A stretch of DNA of 64,000 nt from Casuarius casuarius (Eukaryota; Chordata; Aves; Casuariiformes; Casuariidae). Below the pieces are notes generated by a model that was not told the DNA's origin, searched no databases, and saw only the letters and a program-made list of their open reading frames with translations. The stretch is taken from positions 2,417,951 through 2,481,950 of the forward strand of contig PTFA01000029.1 of assembly GCA_003342895.1 (NCBI GenBank), in the 5' to 3' direction. Shown here piece after piece: positions 1 through 12,700 of this stretch. A program made the position numbers and the translations under genes. Each line of letters opens with the position of its first letter. The stretch's first letter is position 1.

Positions 1-3000
1 AGATTTTGACTTGCTGAAGACAAGCTGGAGCTAATAAAATGATTTTAAGTGTAAATTATCAGGCCACTCATTGTTGAATGGGCTACGCATAATTTCATAC
101 AGATTTGAAAAAACACAGATCAGAAGAAATCTCTCACGACATTTTTGCAGTTCATTGACTTGGAGATTTATGTTCACAAATCCAGTGATCAAGTTAGTGT
201 AATGCACTGTTTGGTTCATATTTGGTGTGCAAGAATACCAACAGCATATTAGCGATTTAGAGGATAAAAACTGAAATTTAAAGTGACAATGAGCATATTT
301 TAATACATAATGTTTCAGATGTGTTTGTACAGGAAAGAAAAATGTTTGTCAGGACATTGCTTCAAGAGAATAAGAGTTTCACTCATATTAGCTATTACAA
401 AAGTGTTCTAGTGAATATTTATGGGGTCTTCCTGGTTGCAAACTTGTAAAAATATATTAAGAATTCATTATCCCCATTGGTATTAAATATATCAAGACAA
501 CCATTGTGGTTGCATTACCAGCTATGGCTACTATGGTCTTAAGCATCTGATTGTACATTGTTGCTATATTGTTAAGCACAACTGAGGCATGTATTTTTTT
601 CCCTTGGTTATAAGATTATTTTACAAAAATTGATCACTGTTTCAAACCAGTTAAACACGAATATTCAAGTAACAAGGTTGTTTTAATGGATAAGCGAAAA
701 AAGAAGTTACCTAGCACTTTACACAACTACATAAAAATTAAATAGAACAAATGAAATTTGTTTATGCATATGCAATACACTTTTATATCTTTAAGATTTC
801 TAAAACTAAAACTTAAACTATCATTTTCTTTAACGATACCATATTTTGCACAATAACTTATACTTAGGAGAAATAATTTCCCATTTTCCACAAAATATAT
901 ATAATTATGACATTCACATTGATAGTTTAAGAAACAAAATTTGAGTATTCTATATCTTATGCAGTAATCTTTGTGGACCCTTCTAATCAGAATGCAACCA
1001 GTTGGTATATCTAATGCTTGATCCATTTAAAAAAAAAAAAAGGAAAAAAAAAGGGTCTTCACTTAAACAAGACCAAACCATTTAAACTTTTAAAAGCTAA
1101 AATGATTTTATCGCATTTAAAAACATAATAGTTAGAGAGAATGTAAAAAAGCTAAACGTTTAAAATACAGTGCTATTATATTGTATGTATCAACTACAAT
1201 AAGATAGCAGTCAACTGAAAAGTAATCAAACAACTTTTTTCTTCCTAATATCATGAATTATACGTTTTCCCCCCACCCTTTGGGGATGAAGCCAAAACAC
1301 AACTTTTCTGATAACAAGATGGAGAGATTTGAGGGGAAAAACCTATGACAAGTCCTCACAGGTAACTAACTAGCCAGTAGAAGCTTTTACAGATGAATTT
1401 CACCCGCCGGGGTGCAAGTCTACACAGTCCTCTCACTGTGGCAAGAGCCTGTCTCAGAACATTTCTACCAGCAGGAAGTTTACACTAGAGTACTTCTAAT
1501 GAGCAGCATTGCTTTACACCAGAAGCGTCATCTGAATTCATAGTGCTCTTTGCCCATCTTTAATCCTAATTCACACTGGCGAGCAACTACTGTCCTTTCT
1601 CATTAGAGAATCCCCATCCCCAGCTTGCGCAGACCAGAGGGGCACATGCAGGTCCACCACCGGAGCTGCCAGTTCACATAAACAGCTGTGGAGATGTTGC
1701 CACTAACTTGGGCTGCCGTAAGGGATTACAGGTTTCTGACAGAGAGCAGGGAATAGCTCCCTTCCGACCTCCCAGCACCTAAGAGGCTCTGTCTGGAGCT
1801 ACCAGTATGAAGGTGCTCAGAAATAGCTGCAGAAGCAGCTGAAATGAGCACTTTCTGGCCTTGCCCTAGGAAATGCTTATCCGCTCCTTCACCTTCGTGT
1901 CATCACCTGATTCCTGATGTTGAAACACTTCCTCCACCCAAGGTCCAAGGAGGAGACAACCACAGTGCTAAACGAGGCCACTTCCCCTGCCCTCCCTGGG
2001 GTTATGCCTGCACTGAAGGTGTGATCGCAGCTCTGTATGTGTTAGCAGGCCAGCTCTAAGCTAGCTAGCCCAGGTACAGGGAAAGCAGCCGTCACAGCAC
2101 AGAGCACAGCGTGGCCCAGCTGCTCAAACATCAGCACCAAGTGTGGGGCTAGACTCCGAGTTGGAGCACCTCAGCCATAGGACGTGGCCTAGCTCATCTC
2201 AGGTTGAGTTAAGAAAGGCTGGTGCCACACACTGCTGTGTGCCATCCTGGCTCCAACCCTCTAGAGAAAGAGGGGCAAAGAAGGTCCTTTTCTGCACCCG
2301 AAAGACATCTTTTGGTTTCTTCCAACATCATTAAGTTAACCATTTTTAAATGACTAGTGTTATTTTGCAGCTTTCCACTGGCCAAAAAGTAATACTGCTG
2401 CTTCGAGCTTCTCTAAATACTGTCTGCTTGGCAGTCAGTAGCAAACACCTTGGTCAAGGTGCAAAGCCTGAATATAGGACTTTCAAGAACAGCTCCAGTT
2501 CAAACCAGCCAGGTAGGCCACAGCACAGGTCCTCTGAGCAGAGGGCAGGGGATTTGAAAGCTGCACACACCAAGTATTTGGAAAAGCACCTCTTAGATTA
2601 TAAATTGCATATTTTGGTTCAGAACATGAAAGCGATGTGTGCTTCAGAAGGGTTAAAATGGCCAATGAAATTAACCCAGTTCTCCTCTATTTAAAGTTCC
2701 AAGAGACCAAAAACTACTTTTTGGAGGCTGAATTTTGTGTTCCAACCCTTGTCCAGGCTTCCAGTGGGAGTAGTAGTTTGATGTCTTTGGCAAACAGCGC
2801 TCTGAAGAGGAATGAGACACTGGGACAGAGAGTGACCTATGGTAGCCAAATGTAAAAAGGCACATATTCCAAAAGGAGAGGCACCAGAGAAAGTTTGTTT
2901 TGACTTAATCCCACAGAGGATCAGGAAAAAGAAAGTTGTGTAGCACTCATTTAACAAGTTACGATGCAAATGCTGAATGCCAGGGGTTAAATAGCGTATC

Positions 3001-3744
3001 AAACAGTTTCAGGTTACGTATTCCCTTTTGCACTAAATAAAAGCCATTAAAATATACAGGAATAAAATGCTCGGTTAGGGAGCTTTCTATGAAGCAAGAA
3101 CACACAAATACAGTGGAAAGAATTGCACAAACCAGAAGTGTAATGAGTTACATTTACAACCTTGGACTGACCCAACCTCAGAAATAACATTTCCTATCAC
3201 TTTGCATTATTCACGATTGCTTGTTAACAGGCCCTGTCATTTCAGAACAAACCTGACACCACTGGCATGTGCACAGGCCTCTCCTTTATAGAAAGCTCGC
3301 TAATAATAGTGTCATCATAAGAATACACAGGAAGCGGAGACCACAAGGCCATGCAGCAATACATACTTATACCCTACGGACCAAGTATTATAAGAACTCC
3401 TAATGTGTAGAGTTACTGTGGGGCTGCTAAGAAGCTCCTGGTTTTGCAGGTTGGTCAAAATTTACAGACAGGTGTTACTGGTTCTAGAAATCCCCATGCT
3501 TAAGCAGGACATTGATGAAATGGAGAGCTGAGCTACCTGGGAGCTTTTGAAAGAAAGTGGAGGCAGTATGGAGGAATGAGGGGAGATTAAGGCAGATGTA
3601 GCACAGGACTGGAAGCGTTTGCCTTTTTTGGTAATAGCTGCTTGTCCACAGATATGATGCAGATGGCTGTCTGAGGTTTGCTAATACCTGATATCCTGGA
3701 TAACACAGTAGTCAACACAAATTGTTCTAGGCTACAGCACCTTC
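1..3744 (-). other. RCOR1: Probable RCOR1 3' UTR (possibly including downstream flank)
   Basis: This stretch follows the RCOR1 stop codon with no further recognisable coding sequence. Its first part (1-1500) is very AT-rich and its second part moderately so. Several AUUUA elements occur in the sense of the transcript (TAAAT on the plus strand). By eye I find no AATAAA hexamer on the minus strand; ATTAAA variants lie at 299-304, 682-687 and 1559-1564. Human RCOR1 has a multi-kilobase 3' UTR (memory), so the true 3' end may be at one of these or left of the window. The short open frames here look like chance. Confidence 0.55.
1029..1052 (+). repeat. A-rich tract in the 3' UTR region
   Basis: A13, GG, A9 on the plus strand, thus a U-rich stretch in the RCOR1 transcript if the 3' UTR reaches this far. 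Confidence 0.9.
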
Positions 3745-3786
3745 TCACGAAGCAGATGCATATCTGACATCAAGAACAGAAGTAGC
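3745..3786 (-). CDS. RCOR1: RCOR1 terminal coding exon, 42 bp
   Basis: Thirteen codons, [13 protein letters not shown], then TGA (TCA on the plus strand at 3745-3747). The acceptor follows an almost unbroken pyrimidine tract on the minus strand (purines on the plus strand at 3789-3819). The in-phase join to the EEEDE-ending exon at 6468 and the [10 protein letters not shown] terminus, which matches the RCOR1 C-terminus I remember, make the assignment secure although the coding part is tiny. Confidence 0.94.
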   Translation of the reverse strand, partial: ATSVLDVRYASAS

Positions 3787-6700
3787 CTGGAGGGAAGGGG
3801 GAGGGGGGGAAAAAAAGGAGATGTTTAGTTTAAAAATGAATACACATGCTTTCTTGCATCTCCAAGCTTCACCCTAGATCCAAGGTACTGAAAGCAACAA
3901 GACAGACAACCCTGGCATACGGTAAGGAATCAGAGCAGCTGCCCCTGTTCTGAGCCACATGGGATTTGTTGGGAACACAAACAAGAATAAGCCTGGAGTT
4001 GAGGCTGCTTTGTAATCAGCAATCTCACCTCCCCCTGCTTCGGAAAAAGGAACTGTGGCCACTTGCCATGAAAATAAGCCGAAGGGGAAAGCCCAAAGCT
4101 GTCAGAGGGCTGACAAAGCTTTTAGTAGGCTGGCTGCCAGGCAGACATAAAGGCCTGCCAGAGAAGAGCACCTGAGGGGCCGGGGTATTAGACCAGCTAA
4201 GCCTCCACCTGGCTACCATGAGACAGAGCCCAGCCGATGCAACTTCCACAGCCTATGGAAGAAGTGCTCTCAGGAGCAGGCCCCAGTTGCACAGCACTGT
4301 ACAGCTCAGGAGGGACCAAGTGCTCCCCTCCTAGTCCATGCAGATCACCTACATAATAATTCAATCACGTCACTTAGCCCACAAAAGTACTCAAAAAGGC
4401 ACCAGTCATCCAGCCACCTCCCGCACTGTGCTTATGTTACCTCTGAAGGCAGGAGCACCATATCTAGAGTCACTCTAGGAAGCAACATTTCTGTCCGATT
4501 TGCTCAGGCAGCATGATGACCATTAGGTCTCAACTATGCAACATCCTTCCTCTTGTAATTGCACAAAAAGCTATGGCTCAGTAGTTAAAATCCCCTCCAC
4601 GCTGCCAGCACCTTCCTCCTCCCAGCCGCAACACACCAGTTCCTACTGTGCAGAATAGGCTTCATCAAGAACCGCAAGCCACACGGTGCTAACGCAAGGC
4701 AAACATGGTAAGTCACAGCCAGCAGCTCATTGCCACCCTGCCTGACTCTTCCCCGTGTTGGTCTGCTACGCAGAGCACGGTGCAGGCAGGCTCCGAGCCT
4801 GGCCTGGCCCTCATCTGTCACTGCTCTGCAGGGCACCGTAACCTGCCTTACTCTTGCAGCAGCAGCCTTTTCTCTGGCCTTTGCAGCCATTCCCACTGGC
4901 CTATCTTCTTGGTCCCCTTCCCACCACCCAGCACTTGCTCAGGTCCAGCCTGGGCACTCCCCACTGCTAGTTTAGGGACCATGACTCCTGCTCCACCAGC
5001 CATTTCACCCTGACCATGCTCCCACACCACCAGTCTCCCTGCCACCTCCTCCCTCTTCCTCTGGTGACACATCCGAGATCCTCTCTGCACCAGGATCCAA
5101 GCGCTTAACCACATCAGCAAACTCCAGCTCCTGCTACTACCCCCAACACTTGTTTCCTGTCTCAAGTGAAGCTCCCTTTGAATGCAACTTTCAGGAGAAA
5201 GGGTTCATCTGAAGCCAGGAAGAATCTCTGAGGCCTCAGAGAGGAAGAAGTCTGCATTGCTGATCGATACAACTCTGTCGGTCACCAGAAAAGGCAGTGA
5301 CATTATCCATCTGTTTTTCAAATGGGTGGCTAGGTACTAGTATGAGTGCCCTATTTTTCCAGACTTGAGAGACGGAGCAAAGAAGCAATTTAATCCTCTC
5401 CCTTCCCCCTCCGAGAATGCAAGGTTTGAGTTTAGCTTTGTTCATGTTTCATACCATTGGACCTAGTCCCCAAATACAGGTATCTTTGAAGAACATTATC
5501 ACTAGGATTTGTGAAGCAATGAAGTCCTACTCTCCAAATGGCTGAACATGGCAATGCACAAGTAAACCAACCACAGTCAGGGCAACTTAGAAAAAATATA
5601 CAGTATGCAGAGAAATCTTACAGGGAACAACCTTTAGTCCCTAAGAGAACAAATTCACCTTTCGCTGTTGAGCGTGCTTGCATTTGACAAGATGCAGCTT
5701 TTGTGCCAAGCTGTCTAATAAAATTAGGCCAAAGGGAGCCCCAAGATCAGATATTTTCACATGCAAACCTCTGGCTGGGCTTTTCTTTTGCAACATTTAA
5801 TATTACATTTTTGTAACTTCCATATTTAAATACTCTGCAGTCTTTTAGTTAACTTTAAGCATACACTGTCTTTGGAGAAGCATTATCTCAGTGAACCTCC
5901 TTCAAGGAGGAGAGCAGAAAAGGCTGTGCCTACAATTTCTGCCTTCACAGAAACCATCGTAATTCAAGGAAACTCCACCTCTAAGCAATTCCGGGGTGAA
6001 CAGTTTCGTACACTTGCCCTGTTATATCCTTCTTCCCTTCCCCTAAGTAAAACCATTCCATAATCACAAATGAAAGGAGGAGCTTTGCCTCAGAAGTCTG
6101 AGGTCGCTCAGAGCCAAACCTAGAACAGCTTGGAGAACTGAGTGCAGGGAAAGCATCCAACTGAGGTAAAAACCTGTGTTTCAGCAGTAAAAGGCATGAA
6201 AATGTCCATGTGCTGATGAGATACCATCAGAAGCTGCAAATTAAGTGTTCTCTTCCCACTTTCATTTATGCCTGGAATTCCCAAAATCAGCTCTGGGATC
6301 TGTATATCCAGAGGAAGTGAAATAAATAAAATGAAAATATATTTGAGCATATTTTAGAAGTAAAAACAGGCTGATTGAAGATTGTGAAAAATGGCTTTTG
6401 CAAGGAGTCTATACATCTGAGCTAAGCTCAGACTGGGAATTTTTCGTGGCTTTTAAATTGGATTTACCTCATCTTCTTCTTCTGACATTTTAGTGGAATT
6501 ATCAGGAGATTTTACAGGCTTCTGGCTATTGGTTCCATTTGTCTCCTCTTTGCCGTGCTCTGCCTCCCACTCCTGTAGAACTTCATCTATGTTGAAGCGA
6601 CGTCGGTAATTTACAAAAAAGTTTTTCACTTGCACCACAGATTTGTTTCCAATCACATCAGAGATTGCCTGAAAGTCTCGGCCATATTTCCTGATTGCTG

Positions 6701-9700
6701 AAAGGAACAAAAAAAACAAAACAAAAGCAAAGTGATATTTCCACAAAGACCACAGCTCATGCTCAAATCACAGCATGAAGATCCAAAGCTGAACGTCACA
6801 GTTTCAAGCCTCTCTCTGACTAAACTAGCAAGAAAGAAGGTGTAAATTGGACATGAGACACAGTTAAAACTAGCCCCAGAAAAAGAGAAGTCAATGAGGT
6901 GTAGTGAAGACACACAGAGCCAGATCTACAAGAGCTGGGTAGGATGAGACAAGCAGGAAAACAGCAAACCTGCCTGCATTATTTGAGAAGTTACACCGGC
7001 AAAGAGCATAACAGTGATCCCAGCAGAGTTTCACTTTCTAAAACCTTGGACAACCACAGATTATGTGCAAACACTCAAGGTGCTATTTACATTGCAGAGG
7101 GCAGGAGTATTGTTTCTTTGTTCAATTCCTTTCTTTGGGTGTTAATATCCAGCAATGTCAAAAGCCTTCAGTACCCACTGAAAGGAAATACTGCTCTGAA
7201 ATGAGACTTGTAGTTCCATACCTTGCACAGCAAGAAGCTGCTCGTCCGTGGTCCAACGTGCATTAAATTTTTGAACGACCTAGATGTCAAAAAAATCAGA
7301 TAATTTCATTTGCATAAGCAACAACTTTTACTTGTATCTGAGCTCATAAAAAAATCTCACAACACAGCAAGGATTTAACTGCTAGTCAAACCATATCATT
7401 TTTTTAGTAGTAACAATGTTTCTAAAGAACTGTATGGGGCATCCAGCCAGTTAACTGTGAAATACATTAAGTCCGTAAGTTACTGGTAATATAAAAAGAT
7501 AGGGAATAGTCTGAGCAGATGATCAAGAGCCACAAACTCTTCAGAAGTACATGCTTGTCTTTACCACAGACACCTTCTGTAATCTTGGTCAAGTTATTTC
7601 CAGCCTGAGGTGCCAGAGTTGGAAGGAAAACAGGAAAAGCACCAAGTGCCAAGAGAAAGATAGGCCATTAACATCTCTCCTACATTTCTTAGTATTCAGA
7701 GCCCAGTGATGACTTCTCTCACAGGGACATTTGGATATAACACTTTGAGAAGAACATGGTATGCCTGGGATACCAATGCTTCTGTTAGAAACTGATTTCC
7801 CGACTTAAACATTGCTTTGTTACTTTCTTCTCACCTCCTGTCTCCATAAAGCAACACCAGTGAATATGGCAATAGTCTGGATTCACACTACGACAATAGC
7901 ATATTGGTTCTAGTTACTGGCAAAAGAAATAATTGCTAATCTGTGTTTACATATCAGCGTTATCTTCACAGCAAAAAAGGTCAGAAAATAGTCATACCTC
8001 TGGAAGCCTGTATTGTTCTATCCCACCTTCAAGTTTTTCTTTGAGAGCGCTGTTTGTCTGTTTGATATTCTGAATCTGAAAATAAAGTTTCATCCCTTTA
8101 ACAAGGATAAAAAAACATTTCGAGAAGCCTTCTTCCAGCAGCCCTGGCAAGAACCCCACAAGCTCAGCATTCCAGTTCTCCTTACAGCCTCTCTTTTTCT
8201 GAAGAAATTTTTATACTGCAATAAAGGAATGTAAAAACAGCTGGGACATCAGGAGACCCATAAATTTATTCTATCCTGTCTGCAAGTTATTTGGATCAAG
8301 AACTGCCCCAGCCTTCAGGTCTGTATAGTGCTCAGTACAAGGAGGAAGGCCCTGTTCACAGCAAGTAATGAATCAAGACCACTAGAGAGCTTCTCCCAGA
8401 GTTCCAAGGCAGTGGCTTCGGGCCAAAATACCAATTCTATTAAGTTTAATAAAGAGCTTCAGCCAGATCTCTGCTCTAAAAACAGTGAAAATGCTCAGAT
8501 CTAGGAAACAGATTCAAGTACTAAACCTGTCTTTGCTAACAGACATTTGAAAAGACATTTGTCCATAACTGTTTTAGAGACAGATCCACCAGAGGGGCAA
8601 AAGCTACATAGGAAAGTTTGTATGATACCTGTCTAGGAAAGAAGAAAAAACCCATGTATCAAAACTTCACATGGAAAAGAAATGAAGTTACAAATGCTAA
8701 GATGCAATTAAAAATAAACACTCAATGAGTACCCATGCACCCACCATGTACTACCTGGCACTCTGATCATGCACAACCTCGACACGGAGTCACCTAGAAT
8801 CAAATAGCTATAGGAAAGACTAGAAAAGAAACCCACACAGTAATGATGAAAGCATTGCCATCTGCTCCCTATGAGCGCTCTGGCTGTTCCAAAAGCAGCA
8901 GAGGAAAAGGTAAATGAAGTTAACTGCTGCAGACAGAAACCAGATACTGTTGAAACCAATGCCATCTGAAGGAAGTTCACAGTTAAAACCCAAGGAACTC
9001 CAGACTGCAAGATACTAACAGCCAACAGATATTCCTTCAGAAGAGTCAGCAGCTTCTTGGACACACAGATCAGAGCTATAGACTTTTTTTCACTTCATTT
9101 TAGGTACAAAGCAGGCTACTGCAGAACTAAAGCATAACAAATGTAAAACACTACATTAATCGATAGCGCAAGGCTGACAGCTTATTAATTTAGCCACATA
9201 ATGACAAGAATCATCACAGTCAAGCTGAATCCCTGGAAACACTGCAGACTGACAGACACCACCACCTGAAGTAGCAAACAAAGTTATTCTTGAGTTATCC
9301 CATCTGTACCTGTCGTTTGATTGAGACTAACTCCATGTCCAGTTGTCTAAGTACAGTCGTAGCAGCTGTTGCATTGGCAGAAACGGCCTCTACATCTTCT
9401 TGGGAAAGGAACATTCCTTTGGGAGGTTTCCTCTTCGCTCTGTTCTTGGCCTGTGTACTGTGCTTTTCTTTCTTCACCTGAGGAAGGGTTTCGGCGGGCG
9501 GCACCTGGGAAATAGCAGTCAATTTACAAAATGCATGGCATGTTTTAAGTGACCAAATAAACACAACATTAAGTCATGCTGTGGGTACTCTTTTCAACAG
9601 CCCTGCAGTGATCAAGAAATCCAATTCTACATTCCTAAATCACTTTTCAAACCATTATCTACATTGAGATTGGTGAGATGCTTTAATCATTCATCTTCAC

Positions 9701-12700
9701 GCAACCTCAAAGCTTGGAGAATGCAAAAGGTAGCTTGCAAACAGGAAGAAACTTTCTCGGTCTAGGCAGCATGCAACAGAAACACTGTATTCTACAAACC
9801 TGTCCTTCCTTCTAGGTGGCTTTTAATGTTCACAGAGATACTGGCTGCTTTTTCAGCCCCATTTTCATTTCTGGAACAGATGCCCAATTTTCACTCTGTT
9901 AAATATTCTAGTAATTTGCAAACACTCCTAGACCTCTTTTCTTGATTTCATCACCTGGGCTCAACACAACAATTTAACTGAACATCAGAAGGAAGCAAAA
10001 TACAATTTGGAGACCGGGGAAGAACACAGCTAGAAAGTTTACAGAGACTCACTTTTCTACACGTCGGGGGGGCGGGGGGGGAATAAACCAAACTTATTTA
10101 AAAGGCTAAAGATGAAGGAGGGAGGTGACTACAAAGTAATTCTTAGATCATTATACAGTTTCTTGGGAGCTGCTACGTTTCCTTGCATAGCACTGACAGA
10201 TATATAGCTGTTCCATTAAACTGATGCAGCTTTGCCCCCAAAAAATCAAGTCTCTTTTGGAAAAGGGAATATTTCACACACCACTAATTATGTCTTTCTT
10301 TTTTAAGCAAAGAATTAGGCACACACCTCTAGCAGACGTATTAGCTAAGATTCACTATAGATGCTTTCAAGAGCACATTTAATTCTCTTTAATACCAAAC
10401 CACCTCTTCCAGAAGTTACTTTCAACAAGCAACTCATACCCAAGATTAATTTATTATCCAGTGGCTGGAATATTGCCAAGAACATAAAAAGGAGGCAGGG
10501 GGAGAGAAAGCAGAAAGAGGAGGCTGAATATCTGAAATCCTGTACTCGATCACTGCCAACTTCAACACACTGGCTTCACTTAGTGCTATTGTTTCCCTAA
10601 TTTGCAGCTACATGTAGTTTCTACAGTCTGCAGCATTCACTCATTAGAGAGCATTAAAACACTCAGATTCAGACCCACAGGAGGCTGTGCACAAAACCCC
10701 ACGTAAGCATGTGGCTCTGCCTCCCAAAGCCTGGAGAACCCCAGTAGAGCTGCAGGTGGATGAAACATGGCTACATGGGCTCAACAGCCAAAGCCGTGCA
10801 GGAGCAGTAATGCAGACAGCTGTCTGTTCTCAGCTTTTTGCTTCCCTCCATTAGTGCACAGGGCTTCGTGAGAGGCAGTGCCTAAGGCAAGCCCAGGAGC
10901 AAGAAATAACTGTGATTATGGCGGGCCAGATACCCGATTTTTCTTTGCAGTGGAGCGGGCAAGCAGCAGAAACCAGACTAGTTTAGCTATGAACAAGCAA
11001 GGCGAGCTCTGCACTCTGCTTCAGAAGCAAGTGCTTTGATAACTGAGCCAGGTAAATTATTCAGCGTGGACAGACATTTCAGATTTATTCATAATTCATC
11101 TACATACAGAATTTCACAGGACCACGCAGTAATGCCCTGCAACAGGTCCAGGCTGTCGGGTGACAAACACGCAATGCCCACAGTGAGCATATCCCAGAAG
11201 CCTCAACACGGAGCATAAACGAAAGCCCTTTCACATGACTGCTTTGCCAAGTCCAGAGAACATGCAGCTATTCTGCACCGTGGACAAGAAGCCCAAACTC
11301 CAACAGAAGGTTTTTTGACAACTCCGAATGCCTCTAAGCCCCAGTGATATTGCTCAGTCTCTGAGAATTTGAAAGTCTACCGTACGTGGAAACTCTTGCT
11401 TTCCTAGCCACCCATATATCCCTACAGAATTAAATCAACTCAAAAAAAAAAACAACAAAAAAACACCCACCACCCAACACACACACAAAACACCACACCC
11501 ACAGAATTAAAGTGCCAATACAGGGGTTTAGCAGTGCTTTTCTGCTTATTTAGATATTGCCATCGCTATCCAGAGCACTTTAATTGTACAAACCGCCTTC
11601 ATATAAATGAAGCCCCTTCCTCAGGTTTCATGGTTTAAAAAGAAAAGATTAAGCCATGTAGAAGCACAGAATGAAAGAAAAGGCATTTCCAGGAACAACT
11701 GTCTCTGGAAGAAGAAAGACATTAAGAAAGAAGCTCTAGTTCATAATCTTGGAATCACGGAGTCACTATCTGAAGAAACCTGAACAGTTGCACTAACATT
11801 GAAAGTACTAAAAATAAGGAAGATTCCCCCTCCAATGATCCCCAAAAGAGGGGACACAGATGAGAGGTTTCAGATACTCTAAGAAATCCCAGTATCACCC
11901 AACAAGTCATACAGTAACTGACGTGTCTCAGAGCCGGAAAACCCATCTCTGCAGGGTTGGGACAAGGAGGTTCCTTACAGTAACAGCCTGGGCTAGCAGT
12001 GCATCATCACCACCACAAATCTGACCAAGTCATTAAGAGATACATAACGATCAAGAAGGAACTTATCCCTCTCCTGGATTCTTGAACTCTCTTGAGGGAT
12101 TTTCAATCAGCCCCAGGCTCAAGTACCGCAAAATCAAATCTGACTAACTCTGCACAGGCTATGCAGGTTGCCAGCTTCATTTCACCCTCCAGTACAATCT
12201 CTGTCCAGAAAAGCCCCCAGAAGGCTGCCTGCCATTGCAAACACAGCGTGCGACTGCACACACTTGGTGAGTATTGGCGATCTCATTCAGGCTGGTGAGA
12301 GCGCAGTGGCCCATGTTAGCGTGAAAGGGAGGGCAGACAGCATCCTCCCATACAAGACTTTTTCTAAAGAAATGTCTTGATGGTAGCTCTCTGCCATCTG
12401 CCCTGTTTTGGCCTTAAAATAGTCAGTTAAGTCTGCAAAGACCCACCATGCCCTCTTCTGCAGCAAGCCCATGGCATGCCAGCATGGTAGGAAAGCAAGC
12501 AGTAACAAAGAGAATTGATAAGAGTTCTCTTACAGATGCAAGCTTTCAAAGGGCTTAGGGTGAAATCTTAGCACAATTTTTTTTTTTATTAAAAAAATGG
12601 GAAATGAGATTGTAGCATTAACTATTTATGAGACACATTGGAGAGCTGCGCACTCTGCAGCTTCACCAAGGGAGAACCCTTCCCACATGGGTGTTGCTGA

